Below are positions 50,169 through 61,950 of a stretch of DNA of 64,000 nt, piece by piece. This DNA is from Bolinopsis microptera. Taxonomy: Eukaryota > Ctenophora > Tentaculata > Lobata > Bolinopsidae. Position 1 is the first letter of the stretch; each line of letters begins with the position of its first letter. Position numbers and translations under genes: made by a program. The notes under the pieces were generated by a model. That model did not search any database. It had not been told where the DNA came from and saw only the letters and a program-made list of their open reading frames with translations. Location: contig NC_087075.1 in NCBI RefSeq assembly GCF_026151205.1, positions 8,297,303-8,361,302 on the forward strand, read 5' to 3'.

Positions 50169-52505
50169 TCAACAATCCCCAAAACAACCGCATTTCTTCC
50201 AACACTTCATGTTCAACTTTTTGCAAGAACAGTTTTTACAAAGTGAAGGTTGCGATGTTCCGCTTCGACCACAAGAACAACGGCTTCTTAGTTTAAGAAA
50301 AGGGTCTCTCGTTTTATTAGATAAATCGTACACGCGGCTTGTCCACAAGGGAACACAGGCACCGTTCGAGTTCACCCAACCCCACTGATAAGGATCCACA
50401 TGGGGAGGATCAGGGATATGAGCTCGGCCCCAAACATTCGTTGCAACATACAGAGCACGGCGCATGTGCAGGTAGAGTGCAGCCTTAGATGGTGGCAGTT
50501 GGCGCAGAGTCTTGATTGTCTTGAATTTAAAGGTATCTACTCTACCAACCGAGCAACCCAAACTCGGATTCCTCACTTTGTAGGTTGTTAACACAAATTG
50601 CATAACTTCTTCAAATTTGTCTATTAGCTTCAGAGGATCCGCCATTAACTCACTAAAAACTCGAGGAATGATATTATCTTTTAAATAGATGTTGAGCCAT
50701 GACAGCTGTCCAACGTCATAAAATGACTCCACATAGTCACACCCTGACATTGAAAATAGCAGGGGTAATCCTCGTAGCTGATGTGGAGTAAACGACTTGG
50801 ATGCCAAGTTAATGTTAATGAAGAGGATGCCAGTAGCAGATTTCCCAGACATCAATATGATGTTAAAATTGTCGGTTTTGGCCACTTCACAGAAGTGATT
50901 ATAATACTGAATCAATATGATTAAAACGTCAGTGTCATTACTCCTAACAACAACTCTCTTCAGTCCTTCCCGAATCGCACTAACAATATGAAGTACGATT
51001 CGGGAATCCGCCTCAAGGTGACTACAATCTTCCATTTCTGAGATATGATTTGAAGTAACCTTTCGGCGGTTCGTGAAAACATACTTTCTGTTTAATGATA
51101 ATGATTTCTCATAGAGAAAAGAAATTAACAAGTCATAAAACTTCTCTTTGCTTTTAATGTTTTTCATAAAATCTTTCACGAAGTCCTTGGGGAACGGTGA
51201 TTGTAATGAAAAATTAATATCACTTCCAGAACCCCGCGAACCCCGTGTTTTTTCTTTGAGCAAATGTTTGTCAGTATAATTATCGCACACAATGTCGATA
51301 CGACAATTGTTGCGTCCAATGTTTGATATATATTTCCAGATAGCTTCACAGAAGCTGTAAAAGTTCACATATTTTCCGGCAGCTCCAAGAAGAATCACCA
51401 CGAAACTGATGTCAACAATAAGTGCACCATCAACTGCAAAAGCTGCTTCCTTAGTAGATGATGACGTTTTGTGAATCCTTTTCAGTACGGCGCTCTTCGA
51501 AGAATTGAAACTTTCTCCGTGTTTAGTAAAGGCACCAGGAACATTAAATGGCTCATCCTCAAACGCCTCGACAGCTTCATCAAACCTATCAGAAACAACA
51601 TCTTTAATTTCCTGAATGAATGCTAATTCCTGATAAGAAGTTAGTCCTACTACTATAGGCGGGAGCTTTTCCTTATCTCCAGGGAGGAGCATTGAGTGTT
51701 TTTTAACGGGATCAGTGAAGTCTGTAGTGCACTTCACTAATCTTTCTTCCTTGAATATCAAGTATAATTCTTTTCCTTTGGATACCAAAGATCTGAGATT
51801 TTCCGTCATGGTCTTACAAGAGTTCATGGATTCTCCATTATGGAGGAAGACAATTAAGATATGATCAGCACTGAACGGGTTTGTGGAACGTATGATGCTT
51901 TCATAAGCTGATTTTACGTTTCTCAAAAATGCTGTTTGGACGGACGTATGGTCATCATGACGATGCTCATAGTCGTCCTCACGTGAAATACCCATAATGT
52001 CCTCAAACTCTCCCACGACTCTTATCAGCTCTGGACACGCTAGATTCCAGATGGAGCCGATGTCACTACCTAATGCTGCCTTGTAGGATTTGATAAGTTT
52101 GTTTGTTTGTTCGTGAGCTTGATCGCAAGCTATAGAAGAGAAGGGTCTTCCTGTCACCGATACGGCGAAATGTCCTTTAAGGAACACTGAATACAGAGAT
52201 GGGTTTGTTGACTGTAGCTGCTGAAGATCATCTACATGCACAGCCAACCATCGTTCATAGTTTATTCTATCCAGCATGAAAGCGTAGGGTAGAATACTTT
52301 CTAGCACTGAACAATACAAGGCGAAATCGCGTTCTCTCGATGCTCTCTCGAGAAGAAGGTATAATATCCCCAAGTCCAAGATCATATTCCAATAGTGGAA
52401 CATGTCTGAATTTATGAGGCTAGATTTTTCCCACTCATCCCAGTCTCTTCCATGATTGCATTCATGTGCAGCAATCTTAGCCTTGTAAAGCGAGACAGTT
52501 ACAAC
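50169..52505 (-). CDS. FEN1-like gene exon 8: nuclease-like core and CXC tail
   Basis: The 778 residues encoded here hold, in full-length numbering, AFAVDGALIVD (D1046), IVCDNYTDKHLLKEKTRG (D1095), HLEADSRIVLH (E1185, D1187), RSNDTDVLIIL (D1211, D1213) and SGCDYVESF (D1277). These parallel FEN1's VFDG..K..R, EAEA, ED-D and GCDY motifs that bind two metal ions. The last 36 residues contain eleven Cys (CSCGRSG...CKNCSCKK...CWKKCGC), resembling a half CXC/tesmin repeat that could bind zinc and DNA. The 3' end lies 347 bp from the satellite array. Confidence 0.65.
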   Translation of the reverse strand, partial: VVTVSLYKAKIAAHECNHGRDWDEWEKSSLINSDMFHYWNMILDLGILYLLLERASRERDFALYCSVLESILPYAFMLDRINYERWLAVHVDDLQQLQSTNPSLYSVFLKGHFAVSVTGRPFSSIACDQAHEQTNKLIKSYKAALGSDIGSIWNLACPELIRVVGEFEDIMGISREDDYEHRHDDHTSVQTAFLRNVKSAYESIIRSTNPFSADHILIVFLHNGESMNSCKTMTENLRSLVSKGKELYLIFKEERLVKCTTDFTDPVKKHSMLLPGDKEKLPPIVVGLTSYQELAFIQEIKDVVSDRFDEAVEAFEDEPFNVPGAFTKHGESFNSSKSAVLKRIHKTSSSTKEAAFAVDGALIVDISFVVILLGAAGKYVNFYSFCEAIWKYISNIGRNNCRIDIVCDNYTDKHLLKEKTRGSRGSGSDINFSLQSPFPKDFVKDFMKNIKSKEKFYDLLISFLYEKSLSLNRKYVFTNRRKVTSNHISEMEDCSHLEADSRIVLHIVSAIREGLKRVVVRSNDTDVLIILIQYYNHFCEVAKTDNFNIILMSGKSATGILFININLASKSFTPHQLRGLPLLFSMSGCDYVESFYDVGQLSWLNIYLKDNIIPRVFSELMADPLKLIDKFEEVMQFVLTTYKVRNPSLGCSVGRVDTFKFKTIKTLRQLPPSKAALYLHMRRALYVATNVWGRAHIPDPPHVDPYQWGWVNSNGACVPLWTSRVYDLSNKTRDPFLKLRSRCSCGRSGTSQPSLCKNCSCKKLNMKCWKKCGCFGDC

Positions 52506-55500
52506 CTGATGATAGAATTTTTGAAATAAAACACTCTAATGTAAAAATAACGAATCAATTTTTTTGATATAAACACACTTTCTCTGGAAATGCTTAAAAA
52601 CACGATTAGGGTGCTCATGCTTAAGATATACATATTGTACATATTGTACATATTGTACATATTAACAATATGTTAGAGATACATGTACAGACTACAGATC
52701 TTTCCTAGGTCTACGGATCTTTGAGAAGATGACCTTTGTCTAAGATGAGGCTGCAAATTTTGAAATGGAATTAACAAAGTTTTATTTATGTCATGCACTT
52801 CAAGCTTTAGTTTGAATCAGATATCATGCACCGTTGATGCAAAATTAAATCAAGCATATCGCCAAATATAATTACCCCTCATTCAATAATTTGTTATTAC
52901 CTGGAGAATATACTTTGATCGGGATACATTGTTCGACACTGAGATCAAAGCAGTTCCAGCTCCAGTCTGGGTCATGTTAGCATTGTTCAAGCACTCAACA
53001 AGGCCACTCCCCTCGACAAGACGAGCGTACATTGTCAGGACCATCTGAATATATAGTAAGGTCCAAAGAGAAAAGATATGCAGCGTTAAATAACAATTTT
53101 TGACTAATGATATTATCGATATTGATCGTGCAGTGTTGTGATGGGCAGTGTTCAGTGGAAAAAATGCTGTTGAATATAAAAACAAAGACATGAAACCAAA
53201 ATAGGCAAACAAGGTAAACTCTCTTATCTTACCTTCTCGATATGAAAGCCGCCCATCAATGGAAAGTAAGTAGATTTCCCGTATTGCTGCGGGTAAAACC
53301 ACTGGATCTCTTTACATCGGGCATACAGTGGCTCATCAGATACGTCAACTGTCACTTGTCCCGGATTTAAGAAGGCCGTTGTTTTCCTGTAAGGTTTCCT
53401 GGTTAAGTTGGGTTAATATAATGTTTGTTTCTTGAAACGAAACTTTATTTCATGAACTTAATTTCACTGTACCACTTATACTTAAAAGATATACCAAAGT
53501 GCATATATTATATATATACTGCACAAATAATAATACAATACACAGTTACTCGGTTAGACAGACATTTTCTGTCAAAAAGAACATACTTGGCAATATCGAT
53601 CGTGTGTCTCATCATAGTGTGAGAAGTCGGAGATTCTTTTTGTAGGGGGTATGTCCCAACGATGGTTTTAGTAGGAGCGCTTGATGTTTGAGAGTGAAAC
53701 ACTCCCCAAGTGATAACGTTAGAATCTGCAGATGCTGCACACACAGAGTTCAACCAAGCTATCTCCTTTACTCGAGCTTCCTGGATCTGATTGGGAGCAA
53801 CAGTTAATCGTTTAAAGTAACAAAGAAAAATGAAAATTTGGAGATGCGTGAGAAGACGTATCCAGCGGATCGGGGGTAAAAACCATCACCAATTCCACTA
53901 AACGTTTATCCTTCAGTATAAAGTGTCCGTCTTCCGAGAAGATTAAAGTAAGGTAAAATGATCAGAGGCAACATATAAATGAGACGGCTACAGAATCGCA
54001 TTTTACTTTTAGCGGTTTCCCACTGTAAGCCGTTTCTAGCAGTATCAGTCGTTTCTCACATTTTTTGGCACAGCTTCAGTGCTTCACACTTAAGGCACAT
54101 TTTTCAAAATTGAAGTTATAAAAACCAAGTTCAATCTATCGTTATATTCTGGGTAAATTTCAAAATAAGGAGAATCAGTTACAAATTATGTCCAATTAAC
54201 TGTCTTTAAACCAATTGATTTCCAATTATGGATCGTTTTCAAACGTCTTGCACCGCCACCGTCTGATCCTTACAGTATAAAAAGGTAAACGTTTTCACTA
54301 AACAGGGGATATTTCACCATCATAAGACATTCACAAGCAAACTATTGAGGACTGTATATCTATTTGATTTTTATTCAAATTAACTAAAGCTCTTAAACTT
54401 CAAGCTGACATATTTTTTAGAAAGAATTATTAAAATTACCTCCTGCAATAATTTGTGGGTAGCTTTCCAACACACAGAAATATCTGCTTAAAATTCGTTG
54501 CAGGTTCGCATTCGCCGCATATTCCAAATATTTGCCGCTCTCAAGCCGCACTATGTGTCAAATTTTTCACGCATTAAGAAATTTTAGGCAAATTTTCGGA
54601 ACATTTTTCCACTCTCGTATGTTGCCCCTCACAATAATCCACAAGATATGTCCACAAGATACTATATTAATTTAATATATTTTAATGTATACTTTAATGT
54701 ACGTCTTGATAAATGTTTCTATGTTACCAATACCTTTGCTTCTGTGTTCAATTCTCGACACTCTCCACGTTGAACGGAATCAAGTTTATATGTTTTCGGA
54801 ATAAACGTTTCTTTACAGGGATCATAGGAAAAGTAATCAGGTAGAGGTGTTGTTACCTCTTTTACTTCCACATATTCCGCTGTTTCCATGGTGGTACCAC
54901 AATTATCTAAAAACAGTGTCAATAAAAACATCTTATTATTTAGTTTTAAACATAATAGCAATACGGTTACGCAATACGCATGAGGCTACTAATTCATCGG
55001 GTCAAAAGCGGCTGACGGTATCATCATTTCGGGAGAATATTGTTGGCTCTTCGTACCGAGTTGTTTTAAACTTCTTATAAAAGCCAACTTTTATCAGGTA
55101 TCATGTAAGAATTTTGGCGTTAATACCTGCATATACTTCTTACCTTGCGTTGGGAACTGGAAAACAGACATTGATGTTCCGTGGAAATGCTCAGAAGCAA
55201 TCCTGCTGGTGACGTTGCTGTCCAAGTTGTCTTTTCCGTGAATATGGAACAGTCCCATCCGACAGTTTAATGGAGAGACCACCTTATTATTAGAGTAAGT
55301 CTTGGCTGAGAGTTCTGCCAAGGATATGACCATCTTCCTATCTCTCCTAAAATGACATACCTGAAAATGAAAATAATACTTACAGTTGGTTAATAATTTT
55401 AATTAAATAAAATATATCGATATACGCTATGCAGCTTCTTATTAAAGTAAAAATTTACAAAGTTAATTATTTGTGGTCAATCCAACTACATACGCGGTAT

Positions 55501-56946
55501 CGTTTAAAGATGCGGTCATTGAAACGAAACAGCAAATTAAAATGTAGACTTCCTAACCTGTCCAGTAGCAGTCAGAGGATCCATGACGGAAGCTCGCTGA
55601 GTGTCTCCGTATAACTTCAAACTCATATAATGAGTTGTACTGGTCTCGTGCTCAGCAGCCCTCCTTCTATACAATGGATCCTGGATGGAAAGTAAATGAG
55701 AAACTATTGAATCGTTCATTAAATTGCTGGTCAGAACAAACGGATGTATTTTAGGTGATACTGTTTATGGAAAGTTTTGCGGTCGTGTTGCAAATAAGAT
55801 TTGAACATCATTTGTTATGTTTCATATCATCTACTCCTTACAGGAGTGATGGAAGCATATTTAACAACGAATTATTCTAATGTAACTTACCATTTTAAGA
55901 ACATCAGGTTTTTTCCGATGATTGTAATAGATTGAGTTTGATATACTCAAAATATCAAAAGACTCCACGTCAGTTACCCCGTAACACAGGTAGCTGACCG
56001 TCTTTCGAAGATCAACTGGAGCAGAAACTTTTTCAATGATGTTCTCGGAAAATGATCCAGCAAATCTACCGCCTGATGTGCAGTTAACAATCGAGTTCCG
56101 CACAAGTTTGAGATCGCTATGAATAGAGTTACTGCCCTGCTCCTTCTCAAAGGCTTGCTTCATGATACCATGAAGGTTTTGTTTTGCACAGATCATGACA
56201 TAACGCCACGCCCCATCATGTTCAATTACAATTTCTGCTCCAATATGCGTCTTCACGGAAGACAAAAATGATATTTCATTGTGAGCAAATTCTTGGTCCT
56301 TGTATCTATCTGATATAGTTGATGATACAAGTTCATTAAACAAACTAAAAAGCTGAGTGCGGGAATAAATTCCTCCTTTTTCTATCTTAGCAAGCAATGC
56401 TCTCATCAGCCTCACTCGTCGTAAGTGACATGGACGTTTTGGAGTGCTTGGAAGGTCCTCATCTTCGATAAGCCGTTTCCCTGGTGTCCATTGGCTGGCT
56501 TCACTTGAGGGGGTATTGGTCAAGTCACTCTCTTCTACTTCATCTTCTGGAGCAACAATTGGATTGCCTGCTGCTGCTAAATCATTGCTGTTTTCTAGGG
56601 TATCCTGAAGGGCTTGGTCTTGCTGGATAACTTCTTCCTCGTTTAATTGAGAAGCTGCCGCTATGGGGGCATAAGCGGTAGCTGTCTCTGGTTTCGTCTG
56701 GTAACGTTTTCTGCATGCTTGGTGAAAGGATGCTTTGATTTCGTTCAAAAAGTTGGCTATCGACTCGTGGTCGTCACGTAAACCGCTCCATCCTATCTCA
56801 TAAAGGTCTATGTCACTCCCGTGATTCACGTGATGAGATAGGAGGTTCTTTGCTATGTTAGAATTACCAGCATCATTTCCAACAATAAGCGGTTTACGTC
56901 CTGTCGTCTTACAAATTGGACATATCTTTCGAATCCTAATGTCCAT
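50169..56946 (-). CDS. FEN1/XPG-like nuclease-domain protein, eight exons, 1465 aa
   Basis: Exons in transcription order: 56946-55891, 55680-55558, 55360-55144, 54906-54734, 53780-53587, 53386-53233, 53044-52901, 52505-50169. All junctions are GT-AG with matching phases and the total is 4398 nt. I recognise the family by landmarks such as FSSIACDQAHEQTNK, RSNDTDVL and SGCDY. It is a large, uncharacterised family expanded in cnidarians, molluscs and other invertebrates. The acidic motifs fall in the order of FEN1/XPG nucleases, so a flap- or junction-type nuclease is the best inference, not an established function. Exon 5 could start 6 nt earlier (53786) without changing frame. An AG acceptor lies 8 nt before the ATG. 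All exons are intact, so this is not a decayed copy. Confidence 0.75.
55891..56946 (-). CDS. FEN1-like gene exon 1: N-terminal Cys/His region
   Basis: It encodes 352 residues. CPIC near the start (C9, C12) and FHQACRKRY about 70 residues later could form a zinc-binding module, which family members usually have at this place. An acidic, Gln/Ala-rich linker follows, then TPKRPCHLRRVRLMR, a possible nuclear localisation signal. The domain after it (SFLSSVKTHIGAEIVIEHDG) is conserved in the family but of unknown function. The ATG at 56946 follows TACTTTTCAG and the leader CATTTTTG. Confidence 0.65.
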
Positions 56947-56954
56947 CAAAAATG

Positions 56955-57480
56955 CTGAAAAGTAGGTCTTGAAAGGATCTGAAAATTCACGAAAGAAAAA
57001 GTTATGTGGTTATGTTACAACATAATCAACATTGATCAATCAACATTGATTTGCTTATACTCATGTTTGTCAACATGTTAGAAGCTTCACTATCTTATGT
57101 TACTATAGGTCATGAAATCAAGAATATGCTCTAAGACGATGGCGCCAAACCTATGTAAAATGACGAAATAATCAAGCAATTTTTTTATCTCGTTAAGATG
57201 ATTCTAACCATTGTAATGACCAAGATGACCACTTATTTCCCATCAAAAGACCGAAGCTGAGATATCTTGTATTAAGTGTGTCAATCGATGCTCGTGAGAG
57301 TGTAAAAATGGGGTCTGAACTAAAAACGCAACAACTCGAAGTCTGAAGACTCTAAAACCATGCTTTACCCCACTTAATGTAATAAGAAAAACAAAATTAA
57401 GAAAAACAATAGTTTGGATCATTTAAAATTTAATGCAAAAGACGAGAATTTAGCTCTTATCAGAAGCAGAGATATCTCAA
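56955..57480. other. upstream region of the FEN1-like gene, no element recognised
   Basis: No TATA box or repeat could be assigned. A tandem CAACATTGATCAAT-like duplication lies at about 57026-57050. Confidence 0.4.
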
Positions 57481-57499
57481 AATAAGTGAGATAAAGGGT

Positions 57500-58950
57500 G
57501 TGGTCATATAACTTTAGTCTTAGGGTCACGAAATCCTCTCCGAACTGCCTGGTTGGCAGTAACGGGTGGTGTGCTTTCTTGTTGAGTACAAAGGTTGGGA
57601 CTTGCCAACTCAAAGTTCCCATAGGAACCAGGAAGTCAACACTAACAGCTACCAAGCACCAGGAAATTTCTCTTTCAGATATCAGATGCAAGATAGTACA
57701 CGCACAAATGACGACACGTTAGACACAGATACCTAGCTCTAAGAGCCATTAAATCACCAGTAAATTTTCTTTCGGCATTTAGGTCCAAACGAAGTCACCC
57801 ACCACAGAGCTACGGATTCCAATTCGCTCATTCTGACTACAAAGACACACGGACAATGAGTAGTATTGGCACTTCTCCCTCAAGTAACCACTTTTCAGGT
57901 CTTTTCAGTTAAGACTTCATTGAAGTGTGACCGGACGCTCTACAATCATCTAATAGCAGCAGAGTTCGACTAACAAATTTTTTGTTTAACTGAAGTTCAT
58001 CTCGGACATCCTGCAGAGATGCTTTATCACAGCCTGTCCCATTACACGGGGAACCCTTAGATCTACAGTACCCTGGTGGACAATATAGCTCACTAAAGCA
58101 TAACCGGACCAGGGATTAATAACAATGCAATGCTTCAGGGATGCAAATAGAACATCAAAATTTTAACGAATGCATTACTCAAACTTTGGATTCAATTTGT
58201 TAGCTCAACGTTACATGGTAAAAATACAGGACAGACAATCCTCCTTCAGGTTCATTGAGAAAATAGTACCCACTATTTGCATTACACATGGAAAGTATCC
58301 GCACTAATGATAACATAGGATCCCCATCAATCATTAATTCCTCTCAGATTCCCAGGCTGCATTTAAAGCACTCAACCTCACCAGTTTTAACTCCAGGTTC
58401 GTTCTGAACATCTCAGACCAACTCAACTTACTAGGTATTCACATCAAGTAGAACTTGGATCTTCCAGGACATGAAGGAGTAACGGCAAAGAACTGGCGGA
58501 CGAATTCGCAAGGGATGATCAATCCAACAACATCCCCATAGGACCAGAACCCTTTCTCCCAATTAGGCCACACTCAGTGACAAAGGAAAATCACACTTGA
58601 GATGTTCCTCCACAAACATAAATGCAGGAATTTTAATTCCCCTGGAACTCACATCAGATGGCTAACATGGCCGCTGTCAGGAAAGATCACAGCCCACTAG
58701 TTTGTTTTCAGAAAGTGGCAAACAACGTAAGATTATGAACACTTTTCAGGAGAAGCAGAAACATCCCAGCACCACCTCAGCAACTCTGCAAGGGCATTCA
58801 GATCGTGACACTCAGAATGAGGATAATTGGTAAACCCCTAATATAAGGACTACGGAGGTTCTTAACTGTTCTAACCAATCTTTCCCCTTTAGCAAGATCA
58901 CCCTGAACTCTACTATGGTGAGTAGAGTGTTACACTTTGTAACTGTGCTT
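57500..58950 (+). pseudogene. LINE fossil with RNase H domain
   Basis: On the plus strand, SDSQAAFKALNLTSF (about 58340) and LPGHEGVTAKNW with LADEFARDD (about 58460-58515) match the DSQAA and VPGHEG..N..AD motifs of the RNase H domain in I/jockey-group LINEs. A GKPLI..LRRFLTVLTNL-like tail near 58850 fits the end of such ORFs. The rest is broken by stops and frame changes. Confidence 0.55.
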
Positions 58951-59076
58951 AGCTTATCCTAGTATAGCTTTCAGTTAATCTTTCTAGTAAGATAAGAACT
59001 GTTATTGATATTTCTTATTGCATTTATTCTATAATGAATTGCATTACAAAGTATATATGTTTTTAGATAGATACCA

Positions 59077-59135
59077 ACCATCATGATTTCATTGCATACA
59101 TCAGACTCTGATGTATGCAATGAAATCATGATGGT
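59077..59135. repeat. perfect 29-bp palindrome
   Basis: The arms 59077-59105 and 59107-59135 are exact complements around one C (59106). The left arm starts ACCATCATGATTTCATTGCA. Confidence 0.95.
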
Positions 59136-59139
59136 GAAT

Positions 59140-59218
59140 TGGTTGAATTTACTGTTGTTAATGTTTATTGCTCTGATGTCATCAGAGCAATAAACATTAA
59201 CAACAGTAAATTCAACCA
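59140..59218. repeat. perfect 39-bp palindrome
   Basis: The arms 59140-59178 and 59180-59218 are exact complements around one T (59179), starting 4 bp after the preceding palindrome. The left arm starts TGGTTGAATTTACTGTTGTT. Confidence 0.95.
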
Positions 59219-59556
59219 TATCTTCAAATTTGTGGAACAGTCGACAATACTGGATAGGGAAAACCCTGGATTCTTCCTACAAATGTATACATACTATCAC
59301 TATCCAGAACAAATAATATTTGCGTTATACTTTCAAACCAATTTCACAGTGTGATCATTTAAACTTCATGTTATGGACGTCAGCTAAATAAGATGCAACC
59401 GAAAATGCGACATGAGCACGTATATTTGATATGAGAGTAAAAATCGCGAAACAAAAAATTTGGTTAAATCTCCTTATTGCGATTTCTAACTGCGCGGCGT
59501 AGCGCGTACTTTGAAATCCAAATAAAAATTATTTTTGATTCAAATATCGGAAAATA

Positions 59557-59838
59557 AAATTACGGCATACAGCAAATCTTGTGTAAAAAAATGTGATTAA
59601 CAATATTATGTTAAAAAAATTCGTCAAAAAGTTTAAGAACACGATGTCCCGCCCGATTTTCTGAAGTGACAATTTTGGGACTTTGACGGGCTATAACTTT
59701 CGCTAGGAGCAGCCATTTCCCCAAAACTTGGTACCAAACGACTCTACTCAATGAGACCTTTCCAATGATGTATAATATGTTGGGTTTTGAGACATAAAAT
59801 GTTCACCCACAAGTTGGCGCTCTTAGTACATACACTAA
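59557..59838 (-). repeat. long dispersed repeat, inverted copy
   Basis: It is the reverse-complement partner of 44905-45200. On its far side it runs into ATGTTCGGCGGAATGACAGG, the reversed end module found at 9036 and 9756, so the block and the CpG-rich modules belong to one composite repeat family. Confidence 0.88.
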
Positions 59839-59982
59839 TTATGTTCGGCGGAATGACAGGCTGAGCGCGGCCCAGTAGCAATTAACGAGCCATCGCAACC
59901 GATCAGCATCAGCAAGCTCACTCAAGCTGGCTTACTAACTACATCAAATGAGCTAGAGGAGGCTGTCAAAAGGAGGCAGATC

Positions 59983-60420
59983 ATGATTGATGACGAAACA
60001 TTACTTTGCTCGCTACCACGTGACATAATCATGATTAACAGTAACCTAGCCGCGGCGACTCTGACTAATAACCTGGTAACACATAATTTGACTCATTTCC
60101 TTAAAAAGAGAGAGCATTGTGTCCGTCATATCCGTTTCACTTGTCTGTTGTCATACCTTCATACGTCAAGGTTACCAGACTACCAGTTACCACACATTTG
60201 TCAGCGACTTGTCTCACGTCGTGGTACCCTCATCGCGTCATTTCAGTTAATAATTTGCCCTATACATTTAATAATGCCCTATATAGCACTAGTAGAAGCT
60301 GATCTTACGGACATTTTCTATTCGATACTAAAGCTAGGGTATAATAATACACCTTTCATCGTATTTTCGACCGTAGAATCGATTAAAAGTGGTTTTGAAA
60401 TGATTTTGGTTTTAAAATAG
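59983..60420 (+). other. 145-codon open frame of unknown status
   Basis: The frame starts MIDDETLLCSL and is open upstream with LEEAVKRRQI. No domain or family is recognised. It is embedded between copies of dispersed repeats, so it may be a remnant of a repeat-encoded protein. Confidence 0.2.
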
Positions 60421-60598
60421 GCCGAAAAGCCATGTTTTAAAACGTTTCAAAAAGTTAATTTTGTTGGCATTGATATCAGCCATGATTGATTGACGATGTC
60501 AACCCTTCCAGATCGTTGCTCTGCGAATTAATACTAATAGCTAACAACGCGATCTTACTGGGCGGCGCTCAGCTTGTCATTCGGTCATTCACATAGCC

Positions 60599-61945
60599 GG
60601 TTCCAATTAGAATTAGACCTCTCCATGGCCATGGAAACACAGTATTCCAGTATATTTATTTCTAGTTCCTGGCATCCAATAATTTAATTTCATTCCCCTT
60701 GATGGTTCCAATTAGAATTAGACCTCTCCATGGCCATGGAAACACAGTATTCCAGTATATTTATTTCTAGTTCCTGGCATCCAATAATTTAATTTCATTC
60801 CCCTTGATGGTTCCAATTAGAATTAGACCTCTCCATGGCCATGGAAACACAGTATTCCAGTATATTTATTTCTAGTTCCTGGCATCCAATAATTTAATTT
60901 CATTCCCCTTGATGGTTCCAATTAGAATTAGACCTCTCCATGGAATCACAATATTCCAGTATATTTATTTCTAGTTCCTGGCATCCAATAATTTAATTTC
61001 ATTCCCCTTGATGGTTCCAATTAGAATTAGACCTCTCCATGGCCATGGAAACACAGTATTCCAGTATATTTATTTCTAGTTCCTGGCATCCAATAATTTA
61101 ATTTCATTCCCCTTGATGGTTCCAATTAGAATTAGACCTCTCCATGGAATCACAATATTCCAGTATATTTATTTCTAGTTCCTGGCATCCAATAATTTAA
61201 TTTCATTCCCCTTGATGGTTCCAATTAGAATTAGACCTCTCCATGGCCATGGAAACACAGTATTCCAGTATATTTATTTCTAGTTCCTGGCATCCAATAA
61301 TTTAATTTCATTCCCCTTGATGGTTCCAATTAGAATTAGACCTCTCCATGGAATCACAATATTCCAGTATATTTATTTCTAGTTCCTGGCATCCAATAAT
61401 TTAATTTCATTCCCCTTGATGGTTCCAATTAGAATTAGACCTCTCCATGGCCATGGAAACACAGTATTCCAGTATATTTATTTCTAGTTCCTGGCATCCA
61501 ATAATTTAATTTCATTCCCCTTGATGGTTCCAATTAGAATTAGACCTCTCCATGGCCATGGAAACACAGTATTCCAGTATATTTATTTCTAGTTCCTGGC
61601 ATCCAATAATTTAATTTCATTCCCCTTGATGGTTCCAATTAGAATTAGACCTCTCCATGGAATCACAATATTCCAGTATATTTATTTCTAGTTCCTGACA
61701 TCCAATAATTTAATTTCATTCCCCTTGATGGTTCCAATTAGAATTAGACCTCTCCATGGCCATGGAAACACAGTATTCCAGTATATTTATTTCTAGTTCC
61801 TGGCATCCAATAATTTAATTTCATTCCCCTTGATGGTTCCAATTAGAATTAGACCTCTCCATGGAAACACAGTATTCCAGTATATTTATTTCTAGTTCCT
61901 GGCATCCAATAATTTAATTTCATTCCCCTTGATGGTTCCAATTGA
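60599..61945. repeat. 105/99-bp tandem repeat, 13 units
   Basis: Units begin GGTTCCAATTAGAATTAGAC. Long units (105 bp) carry CCATGGCCATGG, while short ones (99 bp) have a single CCATGG, usually with AATCACAATATT. Starts are 60599, 60704, 60809, 60914, 61013, 61118, 61217, 61322, 61421, 61526, 61631, 61730 and 61835. The order is L L L S L S L S L L S L S, and the last unit is a hybrid form. Copies are otherwise almost identical. Confidence 0.96.
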
Positions 61946-61950
61946 TTGGC

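Noticed and set aside
58971-59354. Paired frames sharing EFTVVNVYCSD on both strands
   Set aside because: The similarity is created by the perfect palindrome at 59140-59218, not by coding.
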